From: Oceanisphaera litoralis
GTDB lineage: Bacteria; Pseudomonadota; Gammaproteobacteria; Enterobacterales; Aeromonadaceae
DNA: 64,000 nucleotides
NCBI RefSeq assembly: GCF_016907015.1
Contig: NZ_JAFBBE010000015.1
Location: forward strand, 1-64,000
Reading direction: 5' to 3'
The translations under genes were made by a program, and so were the position numbers. Shown piece by piece: positions 44,576 through 53,977 of this stretch. Positions within the stretch are counted from its first letter, which is position 1, and every line of letters begins with the position of its first letter. The notes beneath the pieces are model-generated. The model was not told the origin of the DNA. It ran no database searches and was given only the letters and a program-made list of their open reading frames with translations.

Positions 44576-45412
44576 TCAGCGATCGAAAAAATGCTCCACC
44601 GGTCCCCGCCCCTGACCGATGGACAAGGTGCTGCCGGCCAGAATGGCTCTGTCGATATAATGCTTGGCGCTGGACACCGCCAGCTCCATGGACAATCCCT
44701 GGCCCAGATAGCAGGCCAGCGCCGCCGACAGGGTGCAGCCGGTGCCGTGGGTATTGCCGGTGATCACCCTGGGGGTATCGAAACAACGTACCTCGCCCCC
44801 CCTCAGCAACCAGTCCGGGCTGCGCGCTTCCTGTTGCAGAAAGCCGCCCTTGAGCAGCACGGCGGCACAGTCCAGGCCGGCCAGCCCCTCGAACAGAGAC
44901 TCCACCTCGGCCAGCCGCGCCGGCAGGGGGCTGTCGATCAGCGCCGCCGCTTCCGGCAGGTTGGGGGTGATCACATCGGCCAGCGGCAGCAGTTCTTCCC
45001 GCAGGCTGTTCACCGCCTCTTCGGCCAGCAACATGTCGCCATTGGCGGTGACCATCACCGGGTCCACCACCAGATGGGCCGGGCGATAACGCCGCAAGAC
45101 CTCGGCCACGGTACTGATGGTGGCGCTGTCGCCGAGCATGCCGACCTTGACCGCCATGACCTGCAAATCGCCGAACACCGCCTCCAGCTGGGCCCGGATC
45201 ATATCCTGGGGCACCGGATGCACGGCGCTGACACCACGGGTGTTCTGGGCGGTCAGGGCGGTGAGCACCGAACAGGCATAGCCGCCGGTGGCAGAAATGG
45301 CCTTGATGTCGGCCTGAATACCGGCACCGCCGCCGCTGTCGGATCCGGCGATGGTGAGTACTATCGGTTTGTGACGGGCAGCTTGATGATCTTGGGGCAT
45401 GTGACTGGTCAT
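44576..45412 (-). CDS. thiD: Hydroxymethylpyrimidine / phosphomethylpyrimidine kinase
   Basis: 278 residues. Phosphorylates HMP to HMP-P and HMP-PP in thiamin synthesis. Ribokinase fold with N-terminal TIAGSDSGGGAGIQADIKAI (~19-38), anion-hole/base motif NTHGTGCTLSAALA (~225-238) and HPVPQDMIRAQLEA. No ThiE or tenA fusion. It stands alone behind a TPP riboswitch (45464-45549), so expression should fall when thiamin pyrophosphate is plentiful. AAGGAT abuts the first ATG; GGAGG lies 11 nt upstream. Confidence 0.95.
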   Translation of the reverse strand: MTSHMPQDHQAARHKPIVLTIAGSDSGGGAGIQADIKAISATGGYACSVLTALTAQNTRGVSAVHPVPQDMIRAQLEAVFGDLQVMAVKVGMLGDSATISTVAEVLRRYRPAHLVVDPVMVTANGDMLLAEEAVNSLREELLPLADVITPNLPEAAALIDSPLPARLAEVESLFEGLAGLDCAAVLLKGGFLQQEARSPDWLLRGGEVRCFDTPRVITGNTHGTGCTLSAALACYLGQGLSMELAVSSAKHYIDRAILAGSTLSIGQGRGPVEHFFDR

Positions 45413-45463
45413 ATCCTTATGGTCCTCCGGGCGAAGGCACCACCGGCAAACTGACGCTTGCCC

Positions 45464-45549
45464 GTTAGTTTCCTACGCCAGCATTAACTGGATCAGGTGC
45501 CGCGGGTCCGGTGCAAATACCGTCTCAGCCTGGCGGCTCCCCGACTAAC
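45464..45549 (-). ncRNA. TPP (THI element) riboswitch
   Basis: On - the conserved THI pieces appear in order: P1 GTTAGT..ACTAAC, GGGGAGCC, GGCTGAGA, ACCCGCGGCACCTGATCC, GTTAATGCTGGCGTAGGAAA. It lies 51 nt before the thiD ATG. The intervening sequence contains GGAGG that could be masked by the CCTTCGCCCGG hairpin, suggesting translational control; there is no clear terminator. Confidence 0.95.
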
Positions 45550-45597
45550 AATCGTTCGATAATAGCGACCCCGGCGGGTAAATACCAGCCGGAAGCC

Positions 45598-45681
45598 GTG
45601 AGGAATAAAGAGTGAGGCGTCAGGTGTTTACCCCTTACTCTTCGCACCTCACGCCTTGTGCCTCACACATCACGCTTCACG
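45598..45681. repeat. Inverted heptad array 3' of polA
   Basis: Twelve heptads in unbroken phase: GTGAGGA, ATAAAGA, GTGAGGC, GTCAGGT, GTTTACC, CCTTACT, CTTCGCA, CCTCACG, CCTTGTG, CCTCACA, CATCACG, CTTCACG. The first four (GTGAGG type) can pair with the last five (CCTCAC type). It ends 6 nt from the polA stop. Confidence 0.8.
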
Positions 45682-45687
45682 CAAGAG

Positions 45688-48426
45688 TTAATGCGCCTCA
45701 TCCCAGTTGTTGCCTTCGCCGACTTCCACCAGCAGCGGCACGTCCAGGCTGGCCGCCTGCTCCATCAGCGTGCGGATCTGTTCCTTGAAGGCCGCTACCT
45801 TGTCTGAGCGGATTTCGAACACCAGTTCATCGTGCACCTGCATCAGCATTCGCACCTCATCGTCCGCCTGTTGCTCCAGCCAGCCGGCGACCTTGATCAT
45901 CGCCTTCTTGATGATGTCGGCGGCGGTGCCCTGCATGGGGGCGTTAATTGCTGCCCGTTCGGCTCCCTTGCGCCGGGCGCCATTCTTGGCATTGATTTCC
46001 GGCAGATACAGCCGGCGACCGAACAGGGTGGACACATAGCCCTTGTCGGCGGCCAGGGTGCGGGTATCTTCCATGTAGCGCAACACACCCGGGTACCGCT
46101 CGAAATAGATGTTCATGTAGTCCTGGGCCTCGTTGCGGCCAATACCCAGCTGGCGCGCCAGCCCGAAGGCACTCATGCCATAGATAAGGCCGAAGTTGAT
46201 GGCCTTGGCCCGGCGCCGCTGCTCTGTGGTGACCTGATCCAGCGGCACACCGAACACCTCGGCAGCGGTGGCCTTGTGGATATCCAGGCCATGGGCGAAG
46301 GCATCGAGCAGGCCCTTGTCCCGGGACAGGTGCGCCATGATGCGCAGCTCAATCTGGGAGTAATCCGCCGCCACCAGCCTGTAACCGGGCGCCGCCACGA
46401 AGGCCTGACGAATACGCCGCCCTTCCGCGGTACGAATGGGGATATTCTGCAGGTTGGGATCCGACGACGACAAGCGGCCGGTGGCGGTATTGGCCTGGTG
46501 GTAGGAGGTGTGAATACGGCCACTGTGTTCGTTGACCATCTGCGGCAGCTTGTCGGTATAGGTGGACTTGAGCTTGCTCAGGCCCCGGTATTCCATCAGC
46601 AGTTTGGGCAGCGGATAATCCAGCGCCAGTTCCTGCAACACCTCTTCGGCGGTGGACGGCGCCCCCTTGGGAGTTTTCTTGAGCACCGGCAGCTCGAGCC
46701 TGGTAAACAGAATGTCGCCCAGTTGCTTGGGCGAGCTCAGGTTGAAGGGCTCGCCGGCCAGCTCGAAGGCTTGCTGCTCCAGCTCTTTCAGTCGTTTGGC
46801 GATCTCGTCGCTCTGAATGGCCAAGAGGCCGCTGTCGATACGCACCCCTGTGTATTCCATCTGCGCCAGAATCGGCACCAGCGGCATTTCGATATCACCG
46901 AACACCTGCTGCAGCTCGGGCTCGGCGGCCAGCTCGGCGGCCAGGTGGTGATGCAGCCGCAATGTGATGTCGGCGTCTTCCGCCGCATAGGGCGCGGCCT
47001 GTTCCAGCGGTATCTGGTTGAAGGTCAGCTGTTTGGCGCCCTTGCCGGCAATCGACTCGAACGAGATGGTGTTATGGTTGAGGAAAAACGCCGCCATGCT
47101 GTCCATGTCGTGCCGGGTCTGCACCGAATTGAGCACATAGGACTCCAGCATGGTGTCCAGGCCGATACCCTTCAACTCGATGCCGTGATTTTTCAGCACA
47201 TTGGCATCGTACTTCAGGTTCTGACCCAGCTTGATGAGCCGCTCGTCTTCCAGCAGCGGCTTGAGCGCGCCCAGTACCACGGCTTCGCTCAGTTGCTCGG
47301 GCGCATCCAGATAATCGTGACCGAAGGGCACGTAGGCGGCCTGACCCGGCTCGATGGCAAAAGACACTCCCACCACCCGGGCATCACGATAGTTGAGGCT
47401 GGTGGTTTCGGTGTCGAAGGCGAAATAGGGCGCCTGTTTCAGCCGTTCCATCCAATCCGTCAGTTGCGCTTCGGTAAGAATGGTCTGGTAATCTGTGGCC
47501 ATGGCCGGCGCCGTTTCTTGCGCCGGCGCATCGTTCTGACCCGGCTCCAGCTCTGCCAGCAGGTTGCGGAATTCGTATTCCCGGTAGAGCGCCTTCAGGG
47601 CTTCGGTATCCGGCTCGCTTTGCTGCAAGTCCGCCGGGCCCCATTCCAGCGCCACGTCGGTCTTGATGGTTGCCAGCACCTGCGACAGCCTGACCATTTC
47701 TTCATGCTCGGCAAACTTGGCGGCGAAACTCTTGGATCCGCGAAAGCCCAGGGCCGCGACCTTGTCGGTATTGGCGGCGATCTCGTCGATGGGTCCCAGG
47801 CCCTGCAACAAGGCCAGGGCGGTTTTCTCGCCCACCCCGGGCATGCCCGGAATGTTGTCCACCTTGTCGCCGACCAATGCCAGCAGATCCACGATCAGCT
47901 CCGGCGGCACGCCGAATTTCTCGACCACACCGTCCCTGTCCATGAAGCTGTTCTTCATGGTATCCATCAGCAGCACATGATCCGACACCAGCTGGGCCAT
48001 GTCCTTGTCGCCGGTGCTGATCACCACATCCAGCTGTTGCTCGGTGGCCTGACGGGCCAGGGTACCGATAACGTCATCCGCCTCTACCCCATCCTCGATC
48101 AGCAACGGCAGTCCCATGGCCCTGATGATGGCATGGATCGGGGCTACCTGGCTGCGCAGATCGTCCGGCATCGAGGGGCGCTGAGCCTTGTATTCCGGAT
48201 AGATATCATCGCGAAAGGTCTTGCCCTTGGCATCGAACACCACCGTGACCCGGGAGTCGGGAAACTGCTTGTGCAGGCTGCGCAGCATGTTGGTGACCAC
48301 TCGGATGGCGCCGGTGGGACGACCGTCGCTGGTACGCAGATCTGCCTGCTGGGAAGCAAAATAGGCACGGTACAGATAGGAAGATCCATCGACCAGGATC
48401 AGGGGTTTGGCAGGAATGGCAACCAT
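45688..48426 (-). CDS. polA: DNA polymerase I
   Basis: 912 residues from [20 protein letters not shown]. 5'-3' exonuclease domain (~1-290: [30 protein letters not shown]), 3'-5' exonuclease domain (~310-510) with intact Exo [11 protein letters not shown], and polymerase domain (~520-912) with motif [15 protein letters not shown], motif [19 protein letters not shown] and motif C HDELVFE. The proofreading acidic residues are present, so it is a full three-activity enzyme. E. coli PolA is 928 residues. The frame is open 20 codons upstream without family similarity. Confidence 0.96.
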   Translation of the reverse strand: MVAIPAKPLILVDGSSYLYRAYFASQQADLRTSDGRPTGAIRVVTNMLRSLHKQFPDSRVTVVFDAKGKTFRDDIYPEYKAQRPSMPDDLRSQVAPIHAIIRAMGLPLLIEDGVEADDVIGTLARQATEQQLDVVISTGDKDMAQLVSDHVLLMDTMKNSFMDRDGVVEKFGVPPELIVDLLALVGDKVDNIPGMPGVGEKTALALLQGLGPIDEIAANTDKVAALGFRGSKSFAAKFAEHEEMVRLSQVLATIKTDVALEWGPADLQQSEPDTEALKALYREYEFRNLLAELEPGQNDAPAQETAPAMATDYQTILTEAQLTDWMERLKQAPYFAFDTETTSLNYRDARVVGVSFAIEPGQAAYVPFGHDYLDAPEQLSEAVVLGALKPLLEDERLIKLGQNLKYDANVLKNHGIELKGIGLDTMLESYVLNSVQTRHDMDSMAAFFLNHNTISFESIAGKGAKQLTFNQIPLEQAAPYAAEDADITLRLHHHLAAELAAEPELQQVFGDIEMPLVPILAQMEYTGVRIDSGLLAIQSDEIAKRLKELEQQAFELAGEPFNLSSPKQLGDILFTRLELPVLKKTPKGAPSTAEEVLQELALDYPLPKLLMEYRGLSKLKSTYTDKLPQMVNEHSGRIHTSYHQANTATGRLSSSDPNLQNIPIRTAEGRRIRQAFVAAPGYRLVAADYSQIELRIMAHLSRDKGLLDAFAHGLDIHKATAAEVFGVPLDQVTTEQRRRAKAINFGLIYGMSAFGLARQLGIGRNEAQDYMNIYFERYPGVLRYMEDTRTLAADKGYVSTLFGRRLYLPEINAKNGARRKGAERAAINAPMQGTAADIIKKAMIKVAGWLEQQADDEVRMLMQVHDELVFEIRSDKVAAFKEQIRTLMEQAASLDVPLLVEVGEGNNWDEAH

Positions 48427-48761
48427 GACGTTTTTCTCGTTAATGCGTTGGCCGCTAGCATGCCACAGCCGGGCCGCCGACACCACGGCGACCCCGGACC
48501 AGCCTGTGGATAACTCTGTGCAAAGCGGATCGACGCAAGATCTTGATAAAAATTAAATTACATATATTATCAACAACTTAAAATTTAAACATGGATCTTG
48601 CCTGCAGGTCTTGCTATGTGGAAAATCGGCAGCAATGAAGTTCTGCACAATTGTTGAGCGAAATAAATGCTAGCATAGTTCTGACAGATCACCCGGCGCC
48701 GGATCACGATTATGAATGCCAAACATGAATGCCAAACTTCACGCCAAACAAGGAGTCCGAC
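48427..48761. other. polA-elbB divergent region with DnaA-box-like sites and AT-rich core
   Basis: A perfect DnaA box (TTATCCACA on -, 48505-48513) and a one-mismatch box (TTTTCCACA on -, 48617-48625) flank an AT-rich stretch 48541-48592. That core contains the inverted pair TTGATAA / TTATCAA, and GATCTTG is repeated at both edges. A 13-bp direct repeat ATGAATGCCAAAC is at 48712-48737, just before elbB. No gene; it must carry both divergent promoters. Confidence 0.45.
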
Positions 48762-49409
48762 ATGAAAAAAGTTGCCGTTATTTTAAGTGGCTGCGGCGTC
48801 TATGACGGAGCAGAAATTCACGAGGCCGTGTTGTGTCTGCTGCACCTGGCCAGGCAGGGAGCCGGTTATCAATGTTTTGCCCCCGACAAGCCCCAGCATC
48901 ATGTGGTCAATCATCTTAGTGGCGAGGAAGAGCCCGGCAGTCGTAATGTGCTGGAAGAGTCGGCGCGCATCGCCCGCGGCGACATCAAACCCCTCACCGA
49001 ACTGAAGGTCGACGACTTCGATGCACTGCTGCTGCCCGGCGGTTTTGGTGCCGCCAAGAATCTGTGCAACTTCGCCGATCACGGCGCCGATGCACGGGTG
49101 GATCCCCAGGTACTGAGCGTCTGTAAAGACTTCGCGGCCGCGCGCAAGCCCGCCGGTTATTGCTGCATTTCGCCGATACTGATGCCGCGCGTCTACCCCG
49201 CCGGGGTCAAGGGCACCATAGGGACCGAAGCCGCCGTGGCCGAGGCCTTCAGTGCCATGGGGGGTAAACACATAGGTTGTGCGGTGACCGATGTGGTGGA
49301 AGACGAACATTACAGGGTGATCTCCACCCCGGCTTATATGCTGGCCAAGAGCATCACAGAGGCGGATATCGGCATCGGCAAACTGGTGAAGCGACTGCTG
49401 GAAATGTAA
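48762..49409 (+). CDS. elbB: Isoprenoid biosynthesis glyoxalase ElbB (DJ-1/PfpI family)
   Basis: 215 residues from MKKVAVILSGCGVYDGAEIHE with AAGGAG before it. DJ-1/PfpI superfamily; the E. coli homologue (GlxA/ElbB) shows low glyoxalase activity and its loss affects isoprenoid yield. Motifs: SGCGVYDGAEI near the N-terminus, LLLPGGFGAAKNL (~90) and the nucleophile-elbow Cys in PAGYCCISPIL (~137). E. coli protein is 217 residues. The 11-codon extension upstream comes from the 13-bp repeat and is unlikely to be translated. Confidence 0.9.
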   Translation: MKKVAVILSGCGVYDGAEIHEAVLCLLHLARQGAGYQCFAPDKPQHHVVNHLSGEEEPGSRNVLEESARIARGDIKPLTELKVDDFDALLLPGGFGAAKNLCNFADHGADARVDPQVLSVCKDFAAARKPAGYCCISPILMPRVYPAGVKGTIGTEAAVAEAFSAMGGKHIGCAVTDVVEDEHYRVISTPAYMLAKSITEADIGIGKLVKRLLEM

Positions 49410-49423
49410 TAAGCTAAAAAAAG

Positions 49424-49441
49424 GGCCGGCATAAGCCGGCC
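49424..49441. terminator. Hairpin after elbB
   Basis: GGCCGGC-ATAA-GCCGGCC, with AAAAAAA before it and only TTA after it. As an intrinsic terminator it is better on - than on +, but it is the only candidate for elbB. Confidence 0.5.
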
Positions 49442-49565
49442 TTAAACTCTGGAAGCAATGTGAGCAATGTCGTGCCTTCGCAAGCTGGCTTCACCTGCCG
49501 CTGGAAAGAGGCTTTACCTATCGCAGGAAGCCGCAGCAGAAGGGGAAGTCATGCCCCGAAAGCAA

Positions 49566-49584
49566 ATTAACGATAATCGTTATC
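49566..49584. promoter_or_regulatory. Candidate Fur box
   Basis: ATTAACGATAATCGTTATC agrees at 15 of 19 positions with GATAATGATAATCATTATC and contains the perfect palindrome GATAATCGTTATC less one base pair. It is 167 nt before the next + strand gene and there is no divergent gene, so that gene is the likely target. The rest of 49447-49750 holds only two short GACTGCACACCTT repeats. Confidence 0.6.
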
Positions 49585-49750
49585 ATTTGTGATTGCAAAC
49601 AGATTTGTTCATCTATCGTCGCTTTTCCTGGACCCGCGCCGCCAGCCCTCCCCGATGGCGCCTTGACTGCACACCTTAACTACACACCTGACTGCACACC
49701 TTGGTTACCCCCCTGACTACAATGGGTAAGAGACAGCCGGAGGGAAGCAG

Positions 49751-50368
49751 ATGAACAAACCATGTTTATGGGTGGGATTATGGGCAGTGCTCTTGCTGCC
49801 CTGCGCCCTGCTCGCCGACGATACCGGTACCGACACCAGTACCGAAACCAGAGCCGACATCAGGCAGGCTATTTCCGAGGGTAACCGGGCCTACGAGGCC
49901 GGCGAGCTGTCGCAGGCGGCGGCACAATTCGACTATGTATCCACCCTGATCCGCCAGTTGCAGGCCGGAGAGCTCGGCACCCTGTTTCCGGAGCCACTCA
50001 CCGGCTGGCAGGCCGAAAAAGTGAATACCCAGGCCGGATCGGCGGCCTTTTTCGGTGGCGGCATCAACGCCTCGCGGCGCTATCGCAAAGACAACGCCAG
50101 CCTGGAGATCAGCATGACCAAAGACTCGCCCCTGCTGCAGACCATGGCGGTACTTTTTACCAACCCCGGCATGGCGGCCATGGGCGGCTACAAGATAAAG
50201 CGCATCAAGGGGCAAACCGCCATGATGAAAGAGGAGAGTAACAGTCGGGAGCTGCAGATGCTGATTGCCAACCGCATCCTGATCCAGCTCAGTGGCCGGG
50301 GTATCACCGAAGAGGAGCTCAACGCCTATGCCGAGGCCCTGGATATCGAGGCGATAACCCGGCTTTAG
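49751..50368 (+). CDS. Periplasmic protein of unknown function
   Basis: 205 residues. Signal peptide (MNKPCLWVGLWAVLLLPCALLA, cleaved around 22) and a Thr/Asp-rich linker, then a helical region (~34-70, AISEGNRAYEAGELSQAAAQ) that resembles a single TPR-like helix pair, and a mixed domain with FFGGGINASRRYRKDNASLE (~105-125). I do not recognise a named family. GGAGGG is well placed before the ATG. Convergent with the queuosine transporter, overlapping it by 4 nt at the 3' ends. A Fur box lies upstream. Confidence 0.75.
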   Translation: MNKPCLWVGLWAVLLLPCALLADDTGTDTSTETRADIRQAISEGNRAYEAGELSQAAAQFDYVSTLIRQLQAGELGTLFPEPLTGWQAEKVNTQAGSAAFFGGGINASRRYRKDNASLEISMTKDSPLLQTMAVLFTNPGMAAMGGYKIKRIKGQTAMMKEESNSRELQMLIANRILIQLSGRGITEEELNAYAEALDIEAITRL

Positions 50369-51027
50369 CAGCCGGCCCTGACTTCCACTCCGGCGTGGCC
50401 GACAAACTTGCTGCTCAGGTATTTGAGCAAGAGGCCGTAGGCAGGCACAAACAGACCCAGGCTGAACACCAGCTTGACGCCATAATCCACCCAGGCGATT
50501 TCGACCCAGTGCCGGGCCATGAAGGGATCCGGAGAGCGGTAAAACGCCAGACTGAAAAATACCAGGGTATCGACCAGGTTACCGAAGATAGTGGAACAGG
50601 TTGGGGCTATCCACCAGCGTTTGATCTGCCGCAACCGGTTGAATACCGATACATCCATGATCTGCCCCAGCACATAGGCCATGAAGCTCGCCAGGGCGAT
50701 GCGGGCCACGAACAGGTTGAATTCGGACAGCGCACCCAGCCCCTGATATTGCGCCTCGAAAAACAGCACCGACAGCACATAAGAGGTCGCCAGCGCCGGC
50801 AGCATCACCAGAAAAATGATGCGCCGGGCCATGTCGGCACCGAAGATGCGCACCGTCAGATCCGTGGCCAGATAGATGAAGGGAAAGCTGATCGCGCCCC
50901 AGGTGGTATGAAAGCCGAACAGGGTAAAGGGCAGCTGCACCAGATAGTTACTGGCGGCAATAATGGCAACATGGAACAGTGACAGCCGGATCAGCGCCGT
51001 GCGGTATTGAGCGGGGGAAATAACCAT
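50365..51027 (-). CDS. yhhQ: Queuosine precursor transporter (YhhQ family)
   Basis: 220 residues, six predicted helices. The family imports queuine precursors (preQ0/preQ1) used to make queuosine in tRNA. Motifs: AASNYLVQLPFTLFGFHTTW (~24-43), FPFIYLATDLTVRIFG (~48-63), SVFNRLRQIKRWWIAPTCST (~126-145) and FGNLVDTLVFFSLAF (~148-162). A preQ1-I riboswitch precedes it by 6 nt, which independently supports the function. Confidence 0.94.
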   Translation of the reverse strand: MVISPAQYRTALIRLSLFHVAIIAASNYLVQLPFTLFGFHTTWGAISFPFIYLATDLTVRIFGADMARRIIFLVMLPALATSYVLSVLFFEAQYQGLGALSEFNLFVARIALASFMAYVLGQIMDVSVFNRLRQIKRWWIAPTCSTIFGNLVDTLVFFSLAFYRSPDPFMARHWVEIAWVDYGVKLVFSLGLFVPAYGLLLKYLSSKFVGHAGVEVRAGC

Positions 51028-51033
51028 TTTTTA

Positions 51034-51064
51034 CCTTTTTGATTAATGGGGTCAGGGAACCCAT
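51034..51064 (-). ncRNA. preQ1-I riboswitch
   Basis: On - the leader reads AUGGGUUCCCUGACCCCAUU then AAUCAAAAAGG. P1 is AUGGG/CCCAU; the loop contains UUCCC, and the A-rich tail AAUCAAAAAGG completes the H-type pseudoknot in which loop C bases pair with the terminal GG. It closely parallels the Thermoanaerobacter tengcongensis preQ1-I aptamer (CUGGG..CCCAGUUAACAAAACAAGG). The terminal AAGG is the ribosome binding site of yhhQ, 6 nt before AUG, so ligand binding should hide it. Confidence 0.88.
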
Positions 51065-51148
51065 CCCGGGAACGGCGCCCAGTATAGCCAGCCGCACGAC
51101 AGTGACAACTGCTTTCTTTTTGACCGCCGGAATGTGTGCGGCGCCATC

Positions 51149-52048
51149 TTACCCTTTCATCGAGATTTTGTCTTCACCTGAAATTAGTTTCCAGAGCCGC
51201 ACGCCGAACACATTCAGCCCCAGCCCCAGCATCACCAGCAAGGCCCCGCCCCACTGAGCCAGTGTGAGCCGCTCATCCAGCAGCAGGGCCGCCGCGCTCA
51301 GGCCCACCACCGGCACCAGCAGCGAAAACGGCGCCACCATGCCGGTGGTATACCGCTGCAGCAGCCGACTCCATAGCCCGTAGCCCAGCAGGGTGGCCAC
51401 AAAGGCCAGATACCCCAGCGCCAGCAGGGTATGGCTGCCGATATGATGCAGGGCCTCCATGATCTGCTGCGGCCCTTCCAGCCAGAGCGACAGACCGAGA
51501 AACGGCAGCGGGGGCACCAGGTTGCCCCAGACGATAAGACCGACAAGATCGACCCGGCCTATCTTCTTGGTCACGATATTGCCCAGCGCCCACATGGCCG
51601 ACGCCGCCAGGGTCAAGCCCAGCCCCAGCATGGTCATGGTGCCGTCACCTCCCCGGCCAATCACCGCCAGCCCCACTGCCGCCACCAGCAGGCCGGCCAG
51701 ATTGACCGGCTTGACCCTTTCTCCCAGCAGCACGGCGGCAAACAGCAGGCTGAAGAAGGCCTGCGACTGCAGCACCAGCGAGGCCAGCCCGGCCGGCATG
51801 CCGTTGGCCATGGCATAAAACAGAAAGGCAAACTGACCCAGCGAGATGGTGCCGCCGTAGGCGATCAGCCAGCGCCAGGGCACCTGCGGCCGCCGGATCA
51901 GCAAGACTGCGGGAAAGGCCACCAGGGTAAAGCGCAGCGCCCCCAGCAACATGGGCGGCACCCCGTCCAGCCCCACCCGGATCACCACAAAATTCATCCC
52001 CCAGACACCGATGACCACCAGTGCCAGTAACAAGTCCTTGGGTGCCAT
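51149..52048 (-). CDS. eamA: O-acetylserine/cysteine exporter EamA
   Basis: 299 residues from MAPKDLLLALVVIGVWGMNF. Ten hydrophobic helices in two EamA repeats. It is much closer to E. coli EamA (YdeD) than to generic DMT proteins: GMPAGLASLVLQSQAFFSLL (~90), GLGLTLAASAMWALGNI (~155), GYGLWSRLLQRYTTGMVAPF (~235) and SLLVPVVGLSAAALLLDERL (~255). The frame is open 37 codons upstream into the DUF3630 gene without family similarity. Confidence 0.88.
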   Translation of the reverse strand: MAPKDLLLALVVIGVWGMNFVVIRVGLDGVPPMLLGALRFTLVAFPAVLLIRRPQVPWRWLIAYGGTISLGQFAFLFYAMANGMPAGLASLVLQSQAFFSLLFAAVLLGERVKPVNLAGLLVAAVGLAVIGRGGDGTMTMLGLGLTLAASAMWALGNIVTKKIGRVDLVGLIVWGNLVPPLPFLGLSLWLEGPQQIMEALHHIGSHTLLALGYLAFVATLLGYGLWSRLLQRYTTGMVAPFSLLVPVVGLSAAALLLDERLTLAQWGGALLVMLGLGLNVFGVRLWKLISGEDKISMKG

Positions 52049-52062
52049 GCCGGTTTCCTTGT

Positions 52063-52329
52063 TCAGCCGTTCCACTGTGTGGTCAGCCAGTCGGCTACCT
52101 CCCGATCCTGCCCGCTCAGGGGCTGCAGCCAGGCACAGTCCGCATAATGCTGAAAGCACAGCAATAATCGACTGCCTTCAAAGCTGAGCAGCCACTGGTA
52201 ATAGTCGGCCCCCTGCTCCCGCTCGATCAGTTCGAGATCCAGTTCCTTTATCAGTGCCTCGGCCCAGACGGGGAAGCGTTCCATGGTCAGGGGGTTATCG
52301 CTGTTAAGCATGGTTGTCGTCGTCATCAT
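52063..52329 (-). CDS. DUF3630 family protein
   Basis: 88 residues of unknown function. Start chosen at ATG 52329, which overlaps the selO stop (TGATG), indicating coupling; a later ATG (52311) is possible. Hydrophilic, no signal peptide; core LIKELDLELIEREQGADYYQ and FEGSRLLLCFQHYADCAWLQ, ending in DWLTTQW. Located between selO and eamA on the same strand. Confidence 0.72.
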   Translation of the reverse strand: MMTTTTMLNSDNPLTMERFPVWAEALIKELDLELIEREQGADYYQWLLSFEGSRLLLCFQHYADCAWLQPLSGQDREVADWLTTQWNG

Positions 52330-53762
52330 CAGGAGCTGCAGGAAATACAGAGGGATTCGGCCCACGCCGGCGCCGGCATGGCATAGTGATCCAGCTCGGG
52401 CTGCTCGTCGAAGGGCCGGGCCAGCAGCATCAGCAGGCGATCGGCCTCGCTCATGTCGCCCTGTTCCGCCCGCTCTATGGCCTGCTGCGCCAGGTGGTTG
52501 CGCAGTATGTATTTGGGATTGACCGCATTCATCTGTCCGGCTTTTTCGGCCTGGGCCCTGCCCTCGCGTGCCAGCCGTGCCTGATAACGGCCAAACCAGT
52601 CGGTCCAGGCCTCGGGCGTGCTCAGCAGGGCCAGCAGGCTGTCGGGCACAGATCCGGACGACGCCAGTTGTGCCAGACGGCGGAACCAGCAGCTGTAATC
52701 CACCTTCTGGGCCGCCATCAGATCAAACATGGCGCGGAACAGCGCCGGATCCTCGTCTTCCCAAGCCTCCAGCCCCAGTTTCTGGCGCATCCCCTCGGAG
52801 TAGGTCGACAGCAACAGATACTCGTATTTGCCCAGCGCCTGCTGCAGCGCCTCCAGCTCGATCACCCCGGACAGAGACTGGGCCAGCCGTTGCAGGTTCC
52901 AGTTGCCGACCGCCGGCTGCTGATCGTAGGCATAGCGACCACCCGGATCCGAATGGTTGCAGATATGATCCGGATCGTAGGCATCGAGAAAGCCGTAGGG
53001 ACCGTAGTCCAGGGTCAGACCCAGCATCGACATGTTGTCGGTGTTCATCACGCCGTGACAGAAGCCGACCAACTGCCATTGGGCAATCAGGATCGCCGTC
53101 TTTTCCACCACCCGCTCGAACAGGGCGGCATAACCGGCTTTATCCTTGGTGAGATCGGGCCACTGGGTGTCGATCAGATAGTCGAGCAGTTCGGGGATCC
53201 GCTCCGGCTTGCCGCTGTAATAGAAATATTCGAAATGACCGAACCGCAGATGACTGGGGGCGGCCCGCAGCACGGCGGCACCCGGCTCCACCCGCTCCCG
53301 GTACACCGGCTCTTCGCTGCTCACCAGGCTCAGGGCCCGGGTGGTCGCAATGCCCAGATGATGCATGGCCTCGGAGGCCAGATATTCACGCAATGAAGAA
53401 CGCAGTACCGCCCGGCCATCGCCGAAGCGGGAGTATGGCGTCTTGCCGGCCCCCTTGAGATGCAGATCCCAGCGACGGCCATCGGGCGCCACCACTTCGC
53501 CCAGCAGCAGGGCGCGGCCATCGCCCAGCTGTGGGCTGAAGCCGCCAAACTGATGCCCCGCATACACCTGGGCAAAGGGCTCCATGTCCGGCAACAAACG
53601 GTTGCCGCCGGTCAGATCCCGCCACTGCGGCTCGGACAGGGCCATGCCCAGCTCGTCGGCCAGATCACGGTTCAATAACAGCAGCCGGGGCGAGGACAGG
53701 GGGGTCGGTTCAACCCGGGCGCCGGCCCAGTCAAACCTTGCATATAAATTGTTTAATGTCAT
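52329..53762 (-). CDS. selO: Protein adenylyltransferase SelO
   Basis: 477 residues. Pseudokinase-fold enzyme that transfers AMP to Ser/Thr/Tyr of target proteins, linked to redox stress. Seen: PTPLSSPRLLLLNRDLADEL near the N-terminus, the glycine-rich QLGDGRALLLGE (~85-96), HLKGAGKTPYSRFGDGRAVL (~105-124), and HGVMNTDNMSMLGLTLDYGP (~225-245), which holds the metal-binding Asn and Asp. E. coli YdiU is 478 residues and lacks the terminal selenocysteine of the eukaryotic form; here the C-terminus is CISCSS, with cysteines. The ATG at 53762 has AGGA at good distance. Confidence 0.94.
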   Translation of the reverse strand: MTLNNLYARFDWAGARVEPTPLSSPRLLLLNRDLADELGMALSEPQWRDLTGGNRLLPDMEPFAQVYAGHQFGGFSPQLGDGRALLLGEVVAPDGRRWDLHLKGAGKTPYSRFGDGRAVLRSSLREYLASEAMHHLGIATTRALSLVSSEEPVYRERVEPGAAVLRAAPSHLRFGHFEYFYYSGKPERIPELLDYLIDTQWPDLTKDKAGYAALFERVVEKTAILIAQWQLVGFCHGVMNTDNMSMLGLTLDYGPYGFLDAYDPDHICNHSDPGGRYAYDQQPAVGNWNLQRLAQSLSGVIELEALQQALGKYEYLLLSTYSEGMRQKLGLEAWEDEDPALFRAMFDLMAAQKVDYSCWFRRLAQLASSGSVPDSLLALLSTPEAWTDWFGRYQARLAREGRAQAEKAGQMNAVNPKYILRNHLAQQAIERAEQGDMSEADRLLMLLARPFDEQPELDHYAMPAPAWAESLCISCSS

Positions 53763-53977
53763 CTCTTCCATCCTGTGATCGTCGACCGCATTTTCTTTTT
53801 GACCATGGCTTACTTTATACTGCTGTCGCTAAATACATAGCGATTACTGAATCTGGAAGCATCGGCGTCAGATCCCGACGGCAAGATTGTCGGTATAAAA
53901 CCGGTCTTGTCTGCGGCAACCGCTATCCTACCAGGCTCGGCAACCATTTATTTCCCTGATAATAACGGAGTTCACGC

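Noticed and set aside
45832-48513. Open frame of about 890 codons on + opposite polA
   Set aside because: Mirror of polA codons; no family motif and no ribosome site.
48729-48761. Longer N-terminus of ElbB
   Set aside because: It is made of the 13-bp repeat; AAGGAG is ideally placed for the ATG at 48762 and the family starts there.
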